DNA from: Gammaproteobacteria bacterium
Lineage (GTDB): Bacteria > Pseudomonadota > Gammaproteobacteria > UBA4575
Reading direction: 5' to 3'
Assembly: GCA_014075255.1 (NCBI GenBank)
Contig: CP046178.1
Coordinates: 1,153,616-1,217,615 of the forward strand
DNA length: 64,000 nucleotides
A model generated the notes under the pieces. The model did no database searches. It had not been told where the DNA came from and was given only the letters and a program-made list of their open reading frames with translations. Below, piece after piece: positions 8,394 to 18,187 of this stretch (positions are counted from its first letter, which is position 1; the number at the start of each line of letters is the position of its first letter). The translations under genes were made by a program, and so were the position numbers.

Positions 8394-9791
8394 TTATGTT
8401 AGATTGAATTTCTCAAGAATACCCAGCACATGCAAAAAGATAAGAATCACTCCAATCGGCGTAATATACCTAGCTAAAATACGCCATAGCTTATATGCAC
8501 CTTCGTGTTTGATTTTTAGTTCTTCACGTCGTGATTTTTCTGACATTATCCATGCAGCAAAAATACAAATCAAAATGCCACCCAAGGGAAGCATAATATT
8601 TGAAGTTAAATAATCAAGTATGTCGAAAAAAGACTTTCCTTCCAAGAAGGTGCCATTAAATACTTCAATTTTTTTCCAACTATTAAACGAATAGACCGTC
8701 CCTAAACCAACTGTCCAAGCCACTAATCCACAAATTATTGAAGATTTTGCACGAGAAATTGTAAATTTCTCGACCAACCAAGCCACTGCTGGTTCAATTA
8801 ACGATATCGCAGAAGTCCATGCTGCGAATACAAGTAAGATAAAAAATAATGTGCCGAAAAATAATCCGCCAGTCATCTGACCAAATGCCAATGGAAGTGT
8901 ATTAAAAATTAAACCTGGCCCTTGCCCTGCTTCTAAGCCATTTACAAACACGATAGGAAAAATAGCTAAACCTGCTAAAATTGCCACCAATGTATCTGCA
9001 AGCGCAACCTGAAAACTAGTGGTCGCAATCGATGCATCATCCGGCAAATAAGAGCCATACATCATGATGGCACCCATACCCAAACTTAGGCTAAAAAATG
9101 CCTGGCCCATTGCTTTCAACACAACTTCTGGACTTAGTTTGGAAAAATCGGGAGCAAATAAAAATTTCAAGCTCTCTATGAAATCTCCGTGCAACATGGC
9201 ATAACCAATCATAATAAAAATCAGAATAAACAAGGCTGGCATTAAAATACGAACAGCAGTTTCTAAACCTTTACTCACTCCTCTTACTACAATTACCATA
9301 GTGAGAAAGATAAATACGCTATGCCAAAATAATAAACGTCGTGGATTAGAAATTAAATTACTAAACACTTCACCAGCTTGTTCACTCGTTACTCCTGAAA
9401 ACGTACCGGTTGCAGTTTCGATTACATACGCTAATGCCCAACCTGCAATCACACTGTAGTAAGAAAGGATTAAGAAACCAGCCAAGACGCCTAGCAAACC
9501 TAGTAAACGCCATGCACTACTACGCTTTTCTTCTTCCGCAAGAATCGTCATAGTATTCACAGGACTACTTCTGCCGCGACGCCCCAACAATACTTCAGAC
9601 ATCATGACTGGTATTCCAAATAAAGCGATACATAACAAATACAGAAGCACAAATGCACCACCGCCATTTTCACCCACCATATAGGGGAATTTCCAAATAT
9701 TTCCTAGGCCCACTGCAGAGCCTGCCGCCGCTAGCACAAACGCAAAGCGTGAAGACCAGTATCCATGTATTGAGGTTCTTACTGTTGCCAT
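8394..9791 (-). CDS. Sodium-dependent transporter (SNF/NSS family)
   Basis: Inner-membrane Na+-coupled symporter of the neurotransmitter:sodium symporter family, 465 residues with about 11-12 membrane helices. The first helix has the sodium-site block AAAGSAVGLGNIWKFPYMVGENGGGAF. Substrates in bacterial members are usually amino acids; none can be assigned here. It stands alone: 9 bp before ratA on the same strand, and divergent from smpB. Confidence 0.92.
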   Translation of the reverse strand: MATVRTSIHGYWSSRFAFVLAAAGSAVGLGNIWKFPYMVGENGGGAFVLLYLLCIALFGIPVMMSEVLLGRRGRSSPVNTMTILAEEEKRSSAWRLLGLLGVLAGFLILSYYSVIAGWALAYVIETATGTFSGVTSEQAGEVFSNLISNPRRLLFWHSVFIFLTMVIVVRGVSKGLETAVRILMPALFILIFIMIGYAMLHGDFIESLKFLFAPDFSKLSPEVVLKAMGQAFFSLSLGMGAIMMYGSYLPDDASIATTSFQVALADTLVAILAGLAIFPIVFVNGLEAGQGPGLIFNTLPLAFGQMTGGLFFGTLFFILLVFAAWTSAISLIEPAVAWLVEKFTISRAKSSIICGLVAWTVGLGTVYSFNSWKKIEVFNGTFLEGKSFFDILDYLTSNIMLPLGGILICIFAAWIMSEKSRREELKIKHEGAYKLWRILARYITPIGVILIFLHVLGILEKFNLT

Positions 9792-9913
9792 AGCTTTTTT
9801 ATTTCATTATAAACTTGTGATCATTTACAAAATGAACAAGAGGTTATCGCAAGTAATTCTTATAGCTAAAAATTGCCATCGAATGCTTATGTTAAATACA
9901 CCATAATAGCCAC

Positions 9914-10387
9914 ATGGCAAAGCCTAAGCATAAATCAGATAACTCTATTGCAGTTAATAAAAAAGCCCGACACGATTACTTTATCGAAGAAAAAATTGAG
10001 GTTGGACTGGTTTTAGAGGGCTGGGAAGTCAAAAGCTTGCGGTCAAAAAGTGTACAATTAAAAGAAAGTTATGTGCTAGTAAAAAATATGGAAGCTTGGT
10101 TACAGGGCGCACATATAAGTCCTCTACCTTCAGTTTCTACCCACAAAGTAGCGGACCCTACCCGTATTCGCAAGCTACTCATGCACAAAAAAGAACTGGC
10201 GAGATTAATTGGTGCTGTAGATCGCAAAGGTTTCACACTCGTACCATTATCCATGTACTGGAAAAAGGGCAAGGCAAAACTAGAAATCGGTCTTGCCAAA
10301 GGAAAACAAAAACAAGATAAACGTGCCAGTATTAAGGAAAGAGATTGGCAGCGTGATAAGCAACGACTGTTAAAACTTGGCAAATGA
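9914..10387 (+). CDS. smpB: SsrA-binding protein SmpB
   Basis: Partner of tmRNA in trans-translation rescue of stalled ribosomes. The 157 residues include [58 protein letters not shown]-type core and the basic tail [20 protein letters not shown] that enters the mRNA channel. Start ATG at 9914. No tmRNA gene was recognised beside it. Confidence 0.98.
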   Translation: MAKPKHKSDNSIAVNKKARHDYFIEEKIEVGLVLEGWEVKSLRSKSVQLKESYVLVKNMEAWLQGAHISPLPSVSTHKVADPTRIRKLLMHKKELARLIGAVDRKGFTLVPLSMYWKKGKAKLEIGLAKGKQKQDKRASIKERDWQRDKQRLLKLGK

Positions 10388-10390
10388 ATT

Positions 10391-10476
10391 AACTAACTTT
10401 ATGTGACACCTTACTACAGCATAAATTAGATTCTATGCTGTATGTTATAAATGTTTCTTTTAGTTAGTTTTTTACT
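10391..10476. terminator. Nested inverted repeat between convergent genes, possible terminator
   Basis: A perfect 9-bp stem (TACAGCATA / TATGCTGTA, 10415-10442, 10-nt loop) is enclosed by a second pair AACTAAC / GTTAGTT, and the outer right arm runs into TTTTTT. The outer arm overlaps the stop end of the leftward gene at 10464. A terminator for smpB is plausible, but the inner stem lacks its own U tract. Confidence 0.4.
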
Positions 10477-10706
10477 CCGCAGTTAAAAATACCAGACTTA
10501 GATTCTTTTTGAGTGGCCTCCAAACAATCAGAGTAAGAACCAAATTCACCTACTACCGTTGAAGTCTTTGAGTTAGAGCTCGCATACACTTCTCCCACCC
10601 ATTTTCCACTTGCAGAACCACCGTCATCACCACAAGCTGTAAGCAATAGCGTTACGGCAAATGAAATACATACTAAAAACTTAGGTAACATTAGATATCT
10701 CCACAT
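10464..10706 (-). CDS. Small predicted lipoprotein
   Basis: An 80-residue protein with a lipoprotein signal: hydrophobic helix then LLLTACGDDGG, Cys at about 25. The mature part is only about 56 residues, with two further Cys (SDCLEAT, FNCGVKN) that could form a disulfide. The first ATG is favoured because AAGGA lies 6 nt upstream. Not recognised as a named family; its function is unknown. Confidence 0.7.
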   Translation of the reverse strand: MWRYLMLPKFLVCISFAVTLLLTACGDDGGSASGKWVGEVYASSNSKTSTVVGEFGSYSDCLEATQKESKSGIFNCGVKN

Positions 10707-10828
10707 AGTTTATCCTTGGGTTGATTCTTGGGGTTGTGCAAAATTGTGTAAATTAAGACTTGGCAAAATGTAACGAAATTCGAGCTAGTCAGCAACCGTT
10801 TACGAAATATTCGCATTGATTATTCATG

Positions 10829-11536
10829 CTAATCTTTCGACCAGACGCAGCCCGCCTCACTTTCCTGCTGAATCTTGTTCAAAAAAGCATCATGCGCCTG
10901 TAACTCCTCATCACTAGCATAAATTACTTTCAATGCTTCACGATTAGCATCAAGTCCAGCTTGCGCACTATTTCGTTTGCTCGCAGAATCTGCATTTGCC
11001 GCCAAACTAAGGGTAGTTTGCCCACCGGTTAAGGCAAGATACACATCTGCAAGAATTTGCGCATCAAGCAAAGCGCCATGCAGCTCTCTATGAGAGTTAT
11101 CAATCTCGTAACGCTTACATAAGGCATCTAAATTATTTTTTTGCCCGGGGTGCATTTTTCTTGCCATGCCAAGTGAATCAATGACTTTGCAGCAACTATT
11201 GATATCAGTAATGCGATGTCCCATTTTTTTAAGTTCAGCATTAATGAAACCCACATCAAAACTGGCATTGTGAATAATTAATTCAGCATCAGCGACAAAT
11301 TCTATAAAGTCATCAGCGATACTTGCAAACTTTGGCTTGTCAGCAAGAAAATCGAGCGATATACCATGTACTTCTTGTGCGCCTGCATCAATTTCACGCT
11401 CGGGATTTAGAAATTGGTGGAACAATTGGTCCGTTGTGCGACGATGCAAAACTTCTACACAGCCAATTTCAATAATTCGATGCCCTTGTGAAACTTCTAG
11501 GCCCGTAGTCTCTGTGTCGAGTACAACTTGTCGCAT
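10829..11536 (-). CDS. dnaQ: DNA polymerase III epsilon subunit (3'-5' exonuclease)
   Basis: Proofreading exonuclease of the replicative polymerase. The 235 residues contain the DEDDh motifs: Exo I VLDTETTGLE (Asp and Glu at about 7-9), Exo II IIHNASFDVGF near 90-95 and Exo III ELHGALLDAQILADVYLALTGGQ (His about 157, Asp about 162). The C-terminal part that contacts the alpha subunit is present. It follows rnhA on the same strand by 27 bp, the conserved rnhA-dnaQ pairing. Confidence 0.96.
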   Translation of the reverse strand: MRQVVLDTETTGLEVSQGHRIIEIGCVEVLHRRTTDQLFHQFLNPEREIDAGAQEVHGISLDFLADKPKFASIADDFIEFVADAELIIHNASFDVGFINAELKKMGHRITDINSCCKVIDSLGMARKMHPGQKNNLDALCKRYEIDNSHRELHGALLDAQILADVYLALTGGQTTLSLAANADSASKRNSAQAGLDANREALKVIYASDEELQAHDAFLNKIQQESEAGCVWSKD

Positions 11537-11563
11537 ATCAAAATGTGTATGTTTTAAAAAAAT

Positions 11564-12007
11564 CTACAATAACAGATTATCAATCGCATCATTTGCCAAT
11601 TGATCTACTTGTTCGTTTTCAGTGTGGCCACTATGCCCTTTGACCCACTCCCAAGTAACATTATGTTGTTCAACTAATTTATCTAACTGTTTCCATAAGT
11701 CTTCATTCTTTACAGGTTTTTTTGCAGCCGTTTTCCAACCATTACTTTTCCAATTTGCCAGCCACTGTTGAATGCCATCCATAACGTATCTTGAATCGGT
11801 GGTGACATGAACGGCACAAGATTTAGTTAGCTTTTCAAATGCAGAAATTACCGCTTGTAATTCCATTCGATTATTTGTTGTCTCTTTTGATGCCCCGTTT
11901 ATACGAGTCTCTTTGTTAGCATAGCGAAGTATTGCACCCCAGCCACCCGGACCTGGATTGCCCCTGCAAGCACCATCGGTAAAGATCTCAACTCGATTTT
12001 CGGACAT
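11564..12007 (-). CDS. rnhA: Ribonuclease HI
   Basis: Degrades RNA in RNA-DNA hybrids. The start at 12007 gives 147 residues beginning [19 protein letters not shown], like known RNase HI. An in-frame start 11 codons upstream would add residues absent from the family. Catalytic residues are visible: Asp of FTDGA, Glu of RMELQAV, Asp of TTDSRYV and the final Asp of VDQLAND. The start overlaps the end of the methyltransferase gene by about 20 bp, which suggests translational coupling. Confidence 0.96.
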   Translation of the reverse strand: MSENRVEIFTDGACRGNPGPGGWGAILRYANKETRINGASKETTNNRMELQAVISAFEKLTKSCAVHVTTDSRYVMDGIQQWLANWKSNGWKTAAKKPVKNEDLWKQLDKLVEQHNVTWEWVKGHSGHTENEQVDQLANDAIDNLLL

Positions 12008-12761
12008 ATTTACTCTGCCTGGCGGTAGGTTCAGTGACATTCACCGGAATCATACGACGTCGCGGCTTCCATGGCTGCGGTATAGGTGTCAGTGTAAGCT
12101 CACGCTTCTTCGCTATAAATATCTGCAACCCGCCTAAACGTCCTAAACCCACTTTCTCAGCTTTACTCAAAAACTGCATCCGTTGTTGAAAACGCAAATT
12201 CTGAATGGGTGGTTGTAAACCTACATGCTCAATCGTCATAACTTTAAAACCTAATAGCGAAAGCCAATCTTTCAACCTTCTTTGTGTATAGAAATGAGCT
12301 GCCCAGGGTGCCCGCTGACTGCGCATAAATACCAGTTTACTCAAGCCCATCATGCTAAATGGATTAAAACCAATTATTACTAAGTGTCCTTCAGAAATAA
12401 GTACACGATGAATCTCACGCAGCACCTGGTGCGGCTTAGGTGAAATATCTAATGTATGAGGTAAAACAATTAAATCTAAAGTATTTTGCGGAAACGGCAA
12501 AGCTAGTGGCGTGGCAGCAACATTACCTTGCTCAGTATTTAAGGTCATGTATATTTTTTGCCCAATCTTACTACTAGAAATTAGATCTATCTCATCCGCT
12601 AAACCACCAATTTGCAATGCATGGTAACCAAACAAACTCGGCAACAACTTATCTAACTTAATTAATAAGTCTTTGTATAAATTTTGTCCTGCAGGTGTTT
12701 CATACCACCCCTGTAATTGTTGTGTATATTTAGCCGAATTAAAAAGCACGGATTCTTCCAT
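11988..12761 (-). CDS. YafS-like SAM-dependent methyltransferase
   Basis: Class I methyltransferase of 257 residues. A degenerate motif I ([15 protein letters not shown]), an Asp-bearing segment ([22 protein letters not shown]) and [19 protein letters not shown] place it with the methyltransferase 11 family. The neighbourhood (mltD divergent, rnhA and dnaQ downstream) is that of E. coli yafS. In E. coli gloB lies between mltD and yafS; it is absent here. The substrate is unknown. Confidence 0.85.
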   Translation of the reverse strand: MEESVLFNSAKYTQQLQGWYETPAGQNLYKDLLIKLDKLLPSLFGYHALQIGGLADEIDLISSSKIGQKIYMTLNTEQGNVAATPLALPFPQNTLDLIVLPHTLDISPKPHQVLREIHRVLISEGHLVIIGFNPFSMMGLSKLVFMRSQRAPWAAHFYTQRRLKDWLSLLGFKVMTIEHVGLQPPIQNLRFQQRMQFLSKAEKVGLGRLGGLQIFIAKKRELTLTPIPQPWKPRRRMIPVNVTEPTARQSKYVRKSS

Positions 12762-12896
12762 GTATTAATTCTACCTTAAAACAGATGCTTGGAACGCAAA
12801 CTTTTCATACTAGATCAGAGCCTCATTATGGTTAGCAAAAATCCCACTAAATTTAATAGTTGATCTATTTATATTGTCTCTTTATGCTTCGCGGCC

Positions 12897-14291
12897 ATGA
12901 AGGAGCACAAGAACAGTCTAGCTATAGTACTCTTGACTTTCTCTGTAGTAGCTTGCACACACTCTCCAACAAACACCGAATTTGACAACCCCGCAGTATC
13001 CGAAAATGCGGATGCATTAGTCCAAAAAGCAGATTTTATTAGTCCACCACTACTTAGCGATACTCTAGATAATAATGTACTAGCCAATACTAGAAACCAT
13101 CATCTCATATGGCAACATTTTGAAAATAAATTTGCCTTAACGAATTCATATGATCACCCACATGTTGTTCAGCAAAAAGATAAGTTTTTAGACAAAAGCA
13201 AATATTTAGAGAGAGTAACCAAACGCTCTGAGCCCTTTATTCACTTCGTTTTAAGTGAAATTGAAAATCGAAATATGCCCGCAGAACTCGCTATCTTACC
13301 GATAGTTGAGAGTGGTTATTACCCTAGAGCTCGTTCGCGCGCGCGCGCCGAAGGACTATGGCAAATTATGCCGTACACAGCCAAAGACCTTGGCTTAAAA
13401 CGTTCAGTAGGCTACGACGGCCGTCATGATGTTTACGCATCCACTTCTGCAGCACTCGATTATCTTGAACAAATGTACAGCAAATTTGATGAAGATTGGT
13501 TACTTGCACTCGCTGCGTATAACGCCGGCCCACAACGTGTTATCAATGCACTGAAAAAAACCAACGCTCACAACAGTGATGTTTACTGGGATTTGAAATT
13601 ACCACGCGAAACACGCGAGTACGTTCCTAAAATTTTAGCTTTATGCGCAATTATAAAAGACAAAGAACTCAGTAGCACTTTGCTGCACCCAATTGAAGAC
13701 ACTGCTTATTTAGAATCTATTAAACTTAGTAAACGCATCTCACCTGCAAAATTAATACAAGCTGCGAATGCCAACGAAACTGAGATAAAATTACTAAACC
13801 CTGCAATACGAAATCTTAGTACACCGATCGCAGCAGGCTACCATTTACTTGTACCCAAACGTGATGCAGAATTATTAGCGCTTGCTATAGATAACATGCA
13901 AGAAGCACCTCAACCTACATGGGCAAATCATAGAATTAATCGCGGCGAGTCGCTAAGTGGAATAGCGAGACGATATGGCACCACTATTGGCGCCTTGCGC
14001 GAAGCAAACAACATGCAGAATAATAAAATAGTTGCAGGACGTAATTTAGTAATACCACTTCGCCAAACATCTCATAAACAAATTGCGGCGCAAGCTACGC
14101 CCAAACCTAATCGCACTCACGTTAAGCCCGGCAGAACCGTCGATGAACCTTACATCTACGTTGTCGCCATGGGTGATAGCTTTTGGAAAATCGCAAATCG
14201 TAACAACACCACAGTTAAAAGATTGTTTGAGATTAACGGTCGCAGCGCCGATAAGCCGCTTCAACCTGGCGAAACCATCTTAGTAGATTAA
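12897..14291 (+). CDS. mltD: Membrane-bound lytic murein transglycosylase D
   Basis: Outer-membrane lipoprotein that cleaves peptidoglycan glycan strands to 1,6-anhydro products. The 464 residues show a lipobox (VVACTH, Cys at about 20), an SLT goose-type lysozyme domain (about 105-230) with the catalytic Glu in LPIVESGYYP plus AEGLWQIMP and ALAAYNAGPQRV, and two LysM peptidoglycan-binding repeats (about 342-385 and 415-463). It is divergent from the yafS-like gene over 135 bp. Confidence 0.96.
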   Translation: MKEHKNSLAIVLLTFSVVACTHSPTNTEFDNPAVSENADALVQKADFISPPLLSDTLDNNVLANTRNHHLIWQHFENKFALTNSYDHPHVVQQKDKFLDKSKYLERVTKRSEPFIHFVLSEIENRNMPAELAILPIVESGYYPRARSRARAEGLWQIMPYTAKDLGLKRSVGYDGRHDVYASTSAALDYLEQMYSKFDEDWLLALAAYNAGPQRVINALKKTNAHNSDVYWDLKLPRETREYVPKILALCAIIKDKELSSTLLHPIEDTAYLESIKLSKRISPAKLIQAANANETEIKLLNPAIRNLSTPIAAGYHLLVPKRDAELLALAIDNMQEAPQPTWANHRINRGESLSGIARRYGTTIGALREANNMQNNKIVAGRNLVIPLRQTSHKQIAAQATPKPNRTHVKPGRTVDEPYIYVVAMGDSFWKIANRNNTTVKRLFEINGRSADKPLQPGETILVD

Positions 14292-14650
14292 GATCACCGC
14301 CTCCTAGCATCTCATCTCACTAGCTTCTATAGCCTTCAAAATGGAAGGAATATCACATAATTCACTGATTTTAATGACTTACGTCCCTAAAATACGATAA
14401 CTCGTCGCACTCTAGGCCAGCGCATATAGTCGCCTTAGCAGGGTCTGTAGTATGCTCCAAAGCCTTGTAATGCCAATACACTTGGTATGGAAATCAGCAC
14501 CTTAGAGATGCCTAGTAAATAGGTAATTGCTTGGATGTGTTTTGGAATAACTAACCCTGGCTGGCAATTAATCTACCAGGAAAAGTCATCGATAACTCAT
14601 GGAACAAATGGATGTGCAAATAAGTCGAGCACCAGACTTGAATAAGCATC
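14292..14650 (+). other. Non-coding stretch between mltD and the kinase operon
   Basis: About 360 bp without a credible coding frame. Only short inverted repeats are visible, such as CCTGG...CCAGG near 14562-14581. No tRNA, riboswitch or known small RNA was recognised. It presumably carries the promoter for the kinase-phosphatase-FHA operon. Confidence 0.5.
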
Positions 14651-16168
14651 ATGCTATACATGCTTAGAGAAAATAAAATCAATTCAACATGGTTTGCGCT
14701 AAGCCTATTGGTTTCAGTGTTAACCGCCATATTTCTTTGGGTGACTCAACCACCAATCTTAGTCACCCAAGTTGCCGTCATCTCTTTAATCTCAATGGTC
14801 GCGCTCGCTTGGGCTTTTATGGATTCGTCTAGCAAAGGTATATCAGACACATCACAAACAGATGCAGCCAGCCGATTTGAATCTCGCAATAATCAACGCA
14901 GTGTAGGACTTAAGCTGCAAGGCTTAGGACAGTTAAACTTAGCATTTGAAAAGTTTAAGCAATGCGCACATAACCACGACACGGCTAACTTGTTGTATAA
15001 CTTAGCAACTGATTTTCAAATCAAAGGTGAACCAAAAAACGCTAAAAAAACATTTGAATTTATCTCAACTTTTGAACCTAACTTTAAAGATGTGCAGGAA
15101 CGCATTGCATTTTTCAATGGAGATACAATACCTGGAAATTTTGTTGCCAATGAAAACCCAAATAAAGAAATTTTACAAAAAGAAACTCCAGAAAAAATAA
15201 CTCCAGAACCCGTTATACAATCGCAGCCAACGATAAGCGATAAGACAATTGCTTCAGGAAAAACCATAATTGTAGCTCCGGAGCAAGAGCCAGAAAAAGA
15301 AGCCGTACTGTATGATGAATTAAGTGAGTACCCAACACTTTATGGTAGCCGTTATAAAGTTAAAAACGCATTAGGCCAAGGCACCACGGGGGCTGTATTT
15401 AAAGGTAAAGACATTGTCACTGATCAAATTATCGCCATCAAGGTTCTCAACCTATCATCAGAACTGGAAGCCAATCAGCTAGAAGAATATAAATTTCGTT
15501 TTCATAGAGAAATCGAAACTGCTGGCAATTTAAGCCACCCCAATATAGTAAAAATTCTCGATAGCGGCGAAACTGATGGTTTTGCTTATATTGCTATGGA
15601 ATATGTTGCGGGGATCAATCTGCGAGGTTACGCACGCGCAGATAGCTTACTACACCCCAAAACCGTGTTAAAAATCATAGCTCAATGCGCGGATGCCCTC
15701 GCTTATTCTCATAAACAAGATCTTATCCACAGGGACATCAAACCAGCAAATATCATCTATAACCAAACCGATGATTACGTTAAGCTTACAGACTTTGGTA
15801 TAGCAAGAATTCCTGATTCAACTAGAACGCGTGCTGGATCCATTTTAGGCACACCCTTATATATGTCGCCAGAACAACTGGCTGGTGAAAGGTTAGATGC
15901 ACGTTCAGACCTGTATTCATTGGGAGTAACCCTATACCATCTATTAACAGGCTCGCCACCGTTCCGACCAAAAACAATGGCTGAGTTGATGCGCTCTATC
16001 ACACAAGAACAACATAAAGATATTTCTGAAATCAACCCTAGCACACCATCATGCATAGCCTGGACCGTAAACAAAGCACTCGAAAAAGCACCAGACAAAC
16101 GATTCCAATCTGCTGCAAGCATGGCCAACAAATTACGCGAATGCGAGATGATGTTAGATAGTTTATGA
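14651..16168 (+). CDS. Membrane-anchored Ser/Thr protein kinase (Hanks type)
   Basis: A 505-residue kinase. Two hydrophobic helices at about 12-31 and 36-56 anchor it. A helical, TPR-like stretch follows (about 78-155), then a Pro/Glu-rich linker and a C-terminal kinase domain (about 232-500). Kinase elements seen: glycine loop GQGTTGAVFKG, Lys of IAIKVL, HRDIKPANII near 360, DFGIAR near 381, and GTPLYMSPEQL with the downstream SDLYSLGVTLYHLLTG. All catalytic residues are intact. The ATG of the phosphatase overlaps its stop by 4 bp. The kinase is C-terminal to the membrane segments, the reverse of PknB-type receptors. Confidence 0.93.
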   Translation: MLYMLRENKINSTWFALSLLVSVLTAIFLWVTQPPILVTQVAVISLISMVALAWAFMDSSSKGISDTSQTDAASRFESRNNQRSVGLKLQGLGQLNLAFEKFKQCAHNHDTANLLYNLATDFQIKGEPKNAKKTFEFISTFEPNFKDVQERIAFFNGDTIPGNFVANENPNKEILQKETPEKITPEPVIQSQPTISDKTIASGKTIIVAPEQEPEKEAVLYDELSEYPTLYGSRYKVKNALGQGTTGAVFKGKDIVTDQIIAIKVLNLSSELEANQLEEYKFRFHREIETAGNLSHPNIVKILDSGETDGFAYIAMEYVAGINLRGYARADSLLHPKTVLKIIAQCADALAYSHKQDLIHRDIKPANIIYNQTDDYVKLTDFGIARIPDSTRTRAGSILGTPLYMSPEQLAGERLDARSDLYSLGVTLYHLLTGSPPFRPKTMAELMRSITQEQHKDISEINPSTPSCIAWTVNKALEKAPDKRFQSAASMANKLRECEMMLDSL

Positions 16169-16992
16169 ATCTCAAAGGTACACTAGAAATCGCAGGCCGT
16201 TCTAATGTGGGGTTAGTGCGAACAAACAATGAAGACAAGATTGGTGAAGACCAAGAAATAGGTTTAGTAGTTCTTGCCGATGGCATGGGAGGCTATAAGA
16301 GTGGCGAAGTCGCAAGTGAAATAGCGGTAAACACGATTCTTGAAGAATTGCGCTCATCAATACCAGATCTTCCTCCTGGTGAAATTGACGAGCAAACGGG
16401 TTACACAAAAGAAAGTTTAGCGGCTAGAAATTCTGTGGTTAAAGCAAACGAAGCTATTTTTTCCATGAGTAGCAATGAAGCGCAATATCGCGGCATGGGA
16501 ACAACCTTAGTAATGGGTATTTTTTACGATAACCAAATCACTATTGCTCATGTTGGTGACTCTAGAATGTATCGCTTCCGCGATGGCAAATTACAACAAA
16601 TCACCGTAGACCATACATTATTACAAGAACTTGTAGATCGCGGCTTCTACACACAAGAAGAAGCCAATACCTCGTTAAATAAAAACCTAGTTACACGTGC
16701 ATTAGGCATCGAAGGCAGCATAGCGGTTGACATTAAAGAAGACTTAGCAATGCCTGGTGACATCTACCTTTTGTGCTCCGATGGTCTGACAGACATGGTC
16801 GATGATCAGGAAATTCATGCAACCGTAACAGCCTTTAGAGACAATCTAGATAAGTTAGCTGACAAACTTGTCGCCATAGCTAATGATAACGGTGGCCGTG
16901 ACAATGTCTCGGTTTTGTTAGCACAACCAAATAAAGAATTCCCAGGCAAGAAAAACTGGAAATCAAAATTCGGTAAATTATTGTCGAAATAG
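16165..16992 (+). CDS. PP2C-type Ser/Thr phosphatase
   Basis: Metal-dependent protein phosphatase, 275 residues, expected to reverse the action of the adjacent kinase. The motifs are ADGMGGYKSGEVAS (metal-binding Asp), GMGTTLV, HVGDSRMYRFRDG, DHTLLQEL, CSDGLTDMV near 210 and GGRDNVSVLL near 245. No membrane segment is seen, so it is cytosolic. ATGA overlap with the kinase and a 3-bp gap to the FHA gene indicate one operon. Confidence 0.95.
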   Translation: MNLKGTLEIAGRSNVGLVRTNNEDKIGEDQEIGLVVLADGMGGYKSGEVASEIAVNTILEELRSSIPDLPPGEIDEQTGYTKESLAARNSVVKANEAIFSMSSNEAQYRGMGTTLVMGIFYDNQITIAHVGDSRMYRFRDGKLQQITVDHTLLQELVDRGFYTQEEANTSLNKNLVTRALGIEGSIAVDIKEDLAMPGDIYLLCSDGLTDMVDDQEIHATVTAFRDNLDKLADKLVAIANDNGGRDNVSVLLAQPNKEFPGKKNWKSKFGKLLSK

Positions 16993-16995
16993 ATT

Positions 16996-17892
16996 ATGAG
17001 CACACCAAAACTAATTATAAGTCTTGATGAAAAAATCGTTGATGAGATCCCAATTGAAAAAGAGATCATCACTATTGGCAGACGTACGGATAACGATCTA
17101 TGTCTAGATAACTTAGGCATCAGTGGATACCATTCACAAATCAGTACCGTACTAGATGATTGTTTTTTAGAAGACCTAGATAGTACCAATGGCACTTTTG
17201 TGAACTCAAAAATTGTCAAAAAACATGCGCTCAAAGATGGCGATATCATCGATATTGGCAATCATCGAATCAAGTATGTGAATCACTTAGCATCTAGTTC
17301 AGCTAACAGTGAATTTGAAAAAACACTGATTATGACTGCCACTACTGAGAGAAAGAATGCACTTAAAGAAGAGCAAGACCTGCAAGCTTTAGAGCATCAA
17401 ATTAACCAGCTTGAAGATGCAATGTGTGACCCTCGTGCTACTGACGAAAATGTAGCGGATTCTTCAGACCAAACAAACGAAGATAACAACAACGAAATTG
17501 ATGATTCACGCAGCAAAGAAACTACGAGTAGAAAATTTGAGAAGGCCATATCATCCAACCCTGTAGAAAGTTCTATATCTAGTGACGTAGATGATATTCA
17601 AATAAACTCACAACCTCCCTCTTCAAGTATTGGTCGTATTCAAATACTGAACGGGAAAAATAGTGGCAAAGAAATTGCGCTAGACAAATCTTTAACCACA
17701 GTGGGGAAACCTGACATAGCAGTTGTGGGAATAACCAAACGAAATACTGGCTACTTCATCATGCACATTGATGGAAATAAAAATACTCCATCAAAACTCA
17801 ATGGCGAAGTGATCGGCGCAAAAGCAGAACCTATTGAAGATCACGACATTATTGATGTAGCAGGAATCAAACTAGAATTTTTCGTCGAGTAA
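16996..17892 (+). CDS. Double FHA-domain protein
   Basis: A 298-residue phosphothreonine-binding adaptor. The first FHA domain (about 20-90) is canonical: IGRRTDNDLCLDNLGISGYHSQI and DLDSTNGTFVNSKIV. A charged, Ser/Asp/Glu-rich linker (about 105-210), a likely phosphorylation region, leads to a second, more degenerate FHA-like domain (about 212-297: GRIQILNGKNSGKEIALDK, TTVGKPD, LNGEVI). It is the third gene of the kinase-phosphatase operon and a likely substrate or reader of the kinase. Confidence 0.88.
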   Translation: MSTPKLIISLDEKIVDEIPIEKEIITIGRRTDNDLCLDNLGISGYHSQISTVLDDCFLEDLDSTNGTFVNSKIVKKHALKDGDIIDIGNHRIKYVNHLASSSANSEFEKTLIMTATTERKNALKEEQDLQALEHQINQLEDAMCDPRATDENVADSSDQTNEDNNNEIDDSRSKETTSRKFEKAISSNPVESSISSDVDDIQINSQPPSSSIGRIQILNGKNSGKEIALDKSLTTVGKPDIAVVGITKRNTGYFIMHIDGNKNTPSKLNGEVIGAKAEPIEDHDIIDVAGIKLEFFVE

Positions 17893-18187
17893 CCTAGCAC
17901 GAACCTGTGTCTGCAAGAGATGCATCCGAACATGCTTTTCAGTTAAAAGCCTTCTTTTCCTAAACATCTACATTCGACCGTTAGGGGTCACTTAATACTT
18001 CTGAACTAGCTGAAATCAGCAGTCAAATCAATTTTAGTAACATCTGGTGATATTCTGGGATTAATCTTAGTTCTAGAAATCAATGCTTTGCATTAATTTA
18101 CAAGTTCACATCCTATCTCAGTAAAGAAAATTGAAAATAAGCCGATATTCTTAGATATTTTGTAAATTATGTGCGTATGAAAATACT
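17893..18187 (+). other. Non-coding stretch after the FHA gene
   Basis: About 295 bp with no credible ORF, RNA gene or strong terminator hairpin. The promoter of the GNAT gene must lie here; no convincing -35/-10 pair was picked out. Confidence 0.4.

Noticed and set aside
10388-10463. tmRNA (ssrA) beside smpB
   Set aside because: The gap is far too short for a tmRNA and has no tRNA-Ala-like ends; only an inverted repeat is present.
14292-14650. Possible small RNA or riboswitch in the empty stretch before the kinase gene
   Set aside because: No stable long-range pairing, known motif or terminator was found; promoter region remains the simplest reading.
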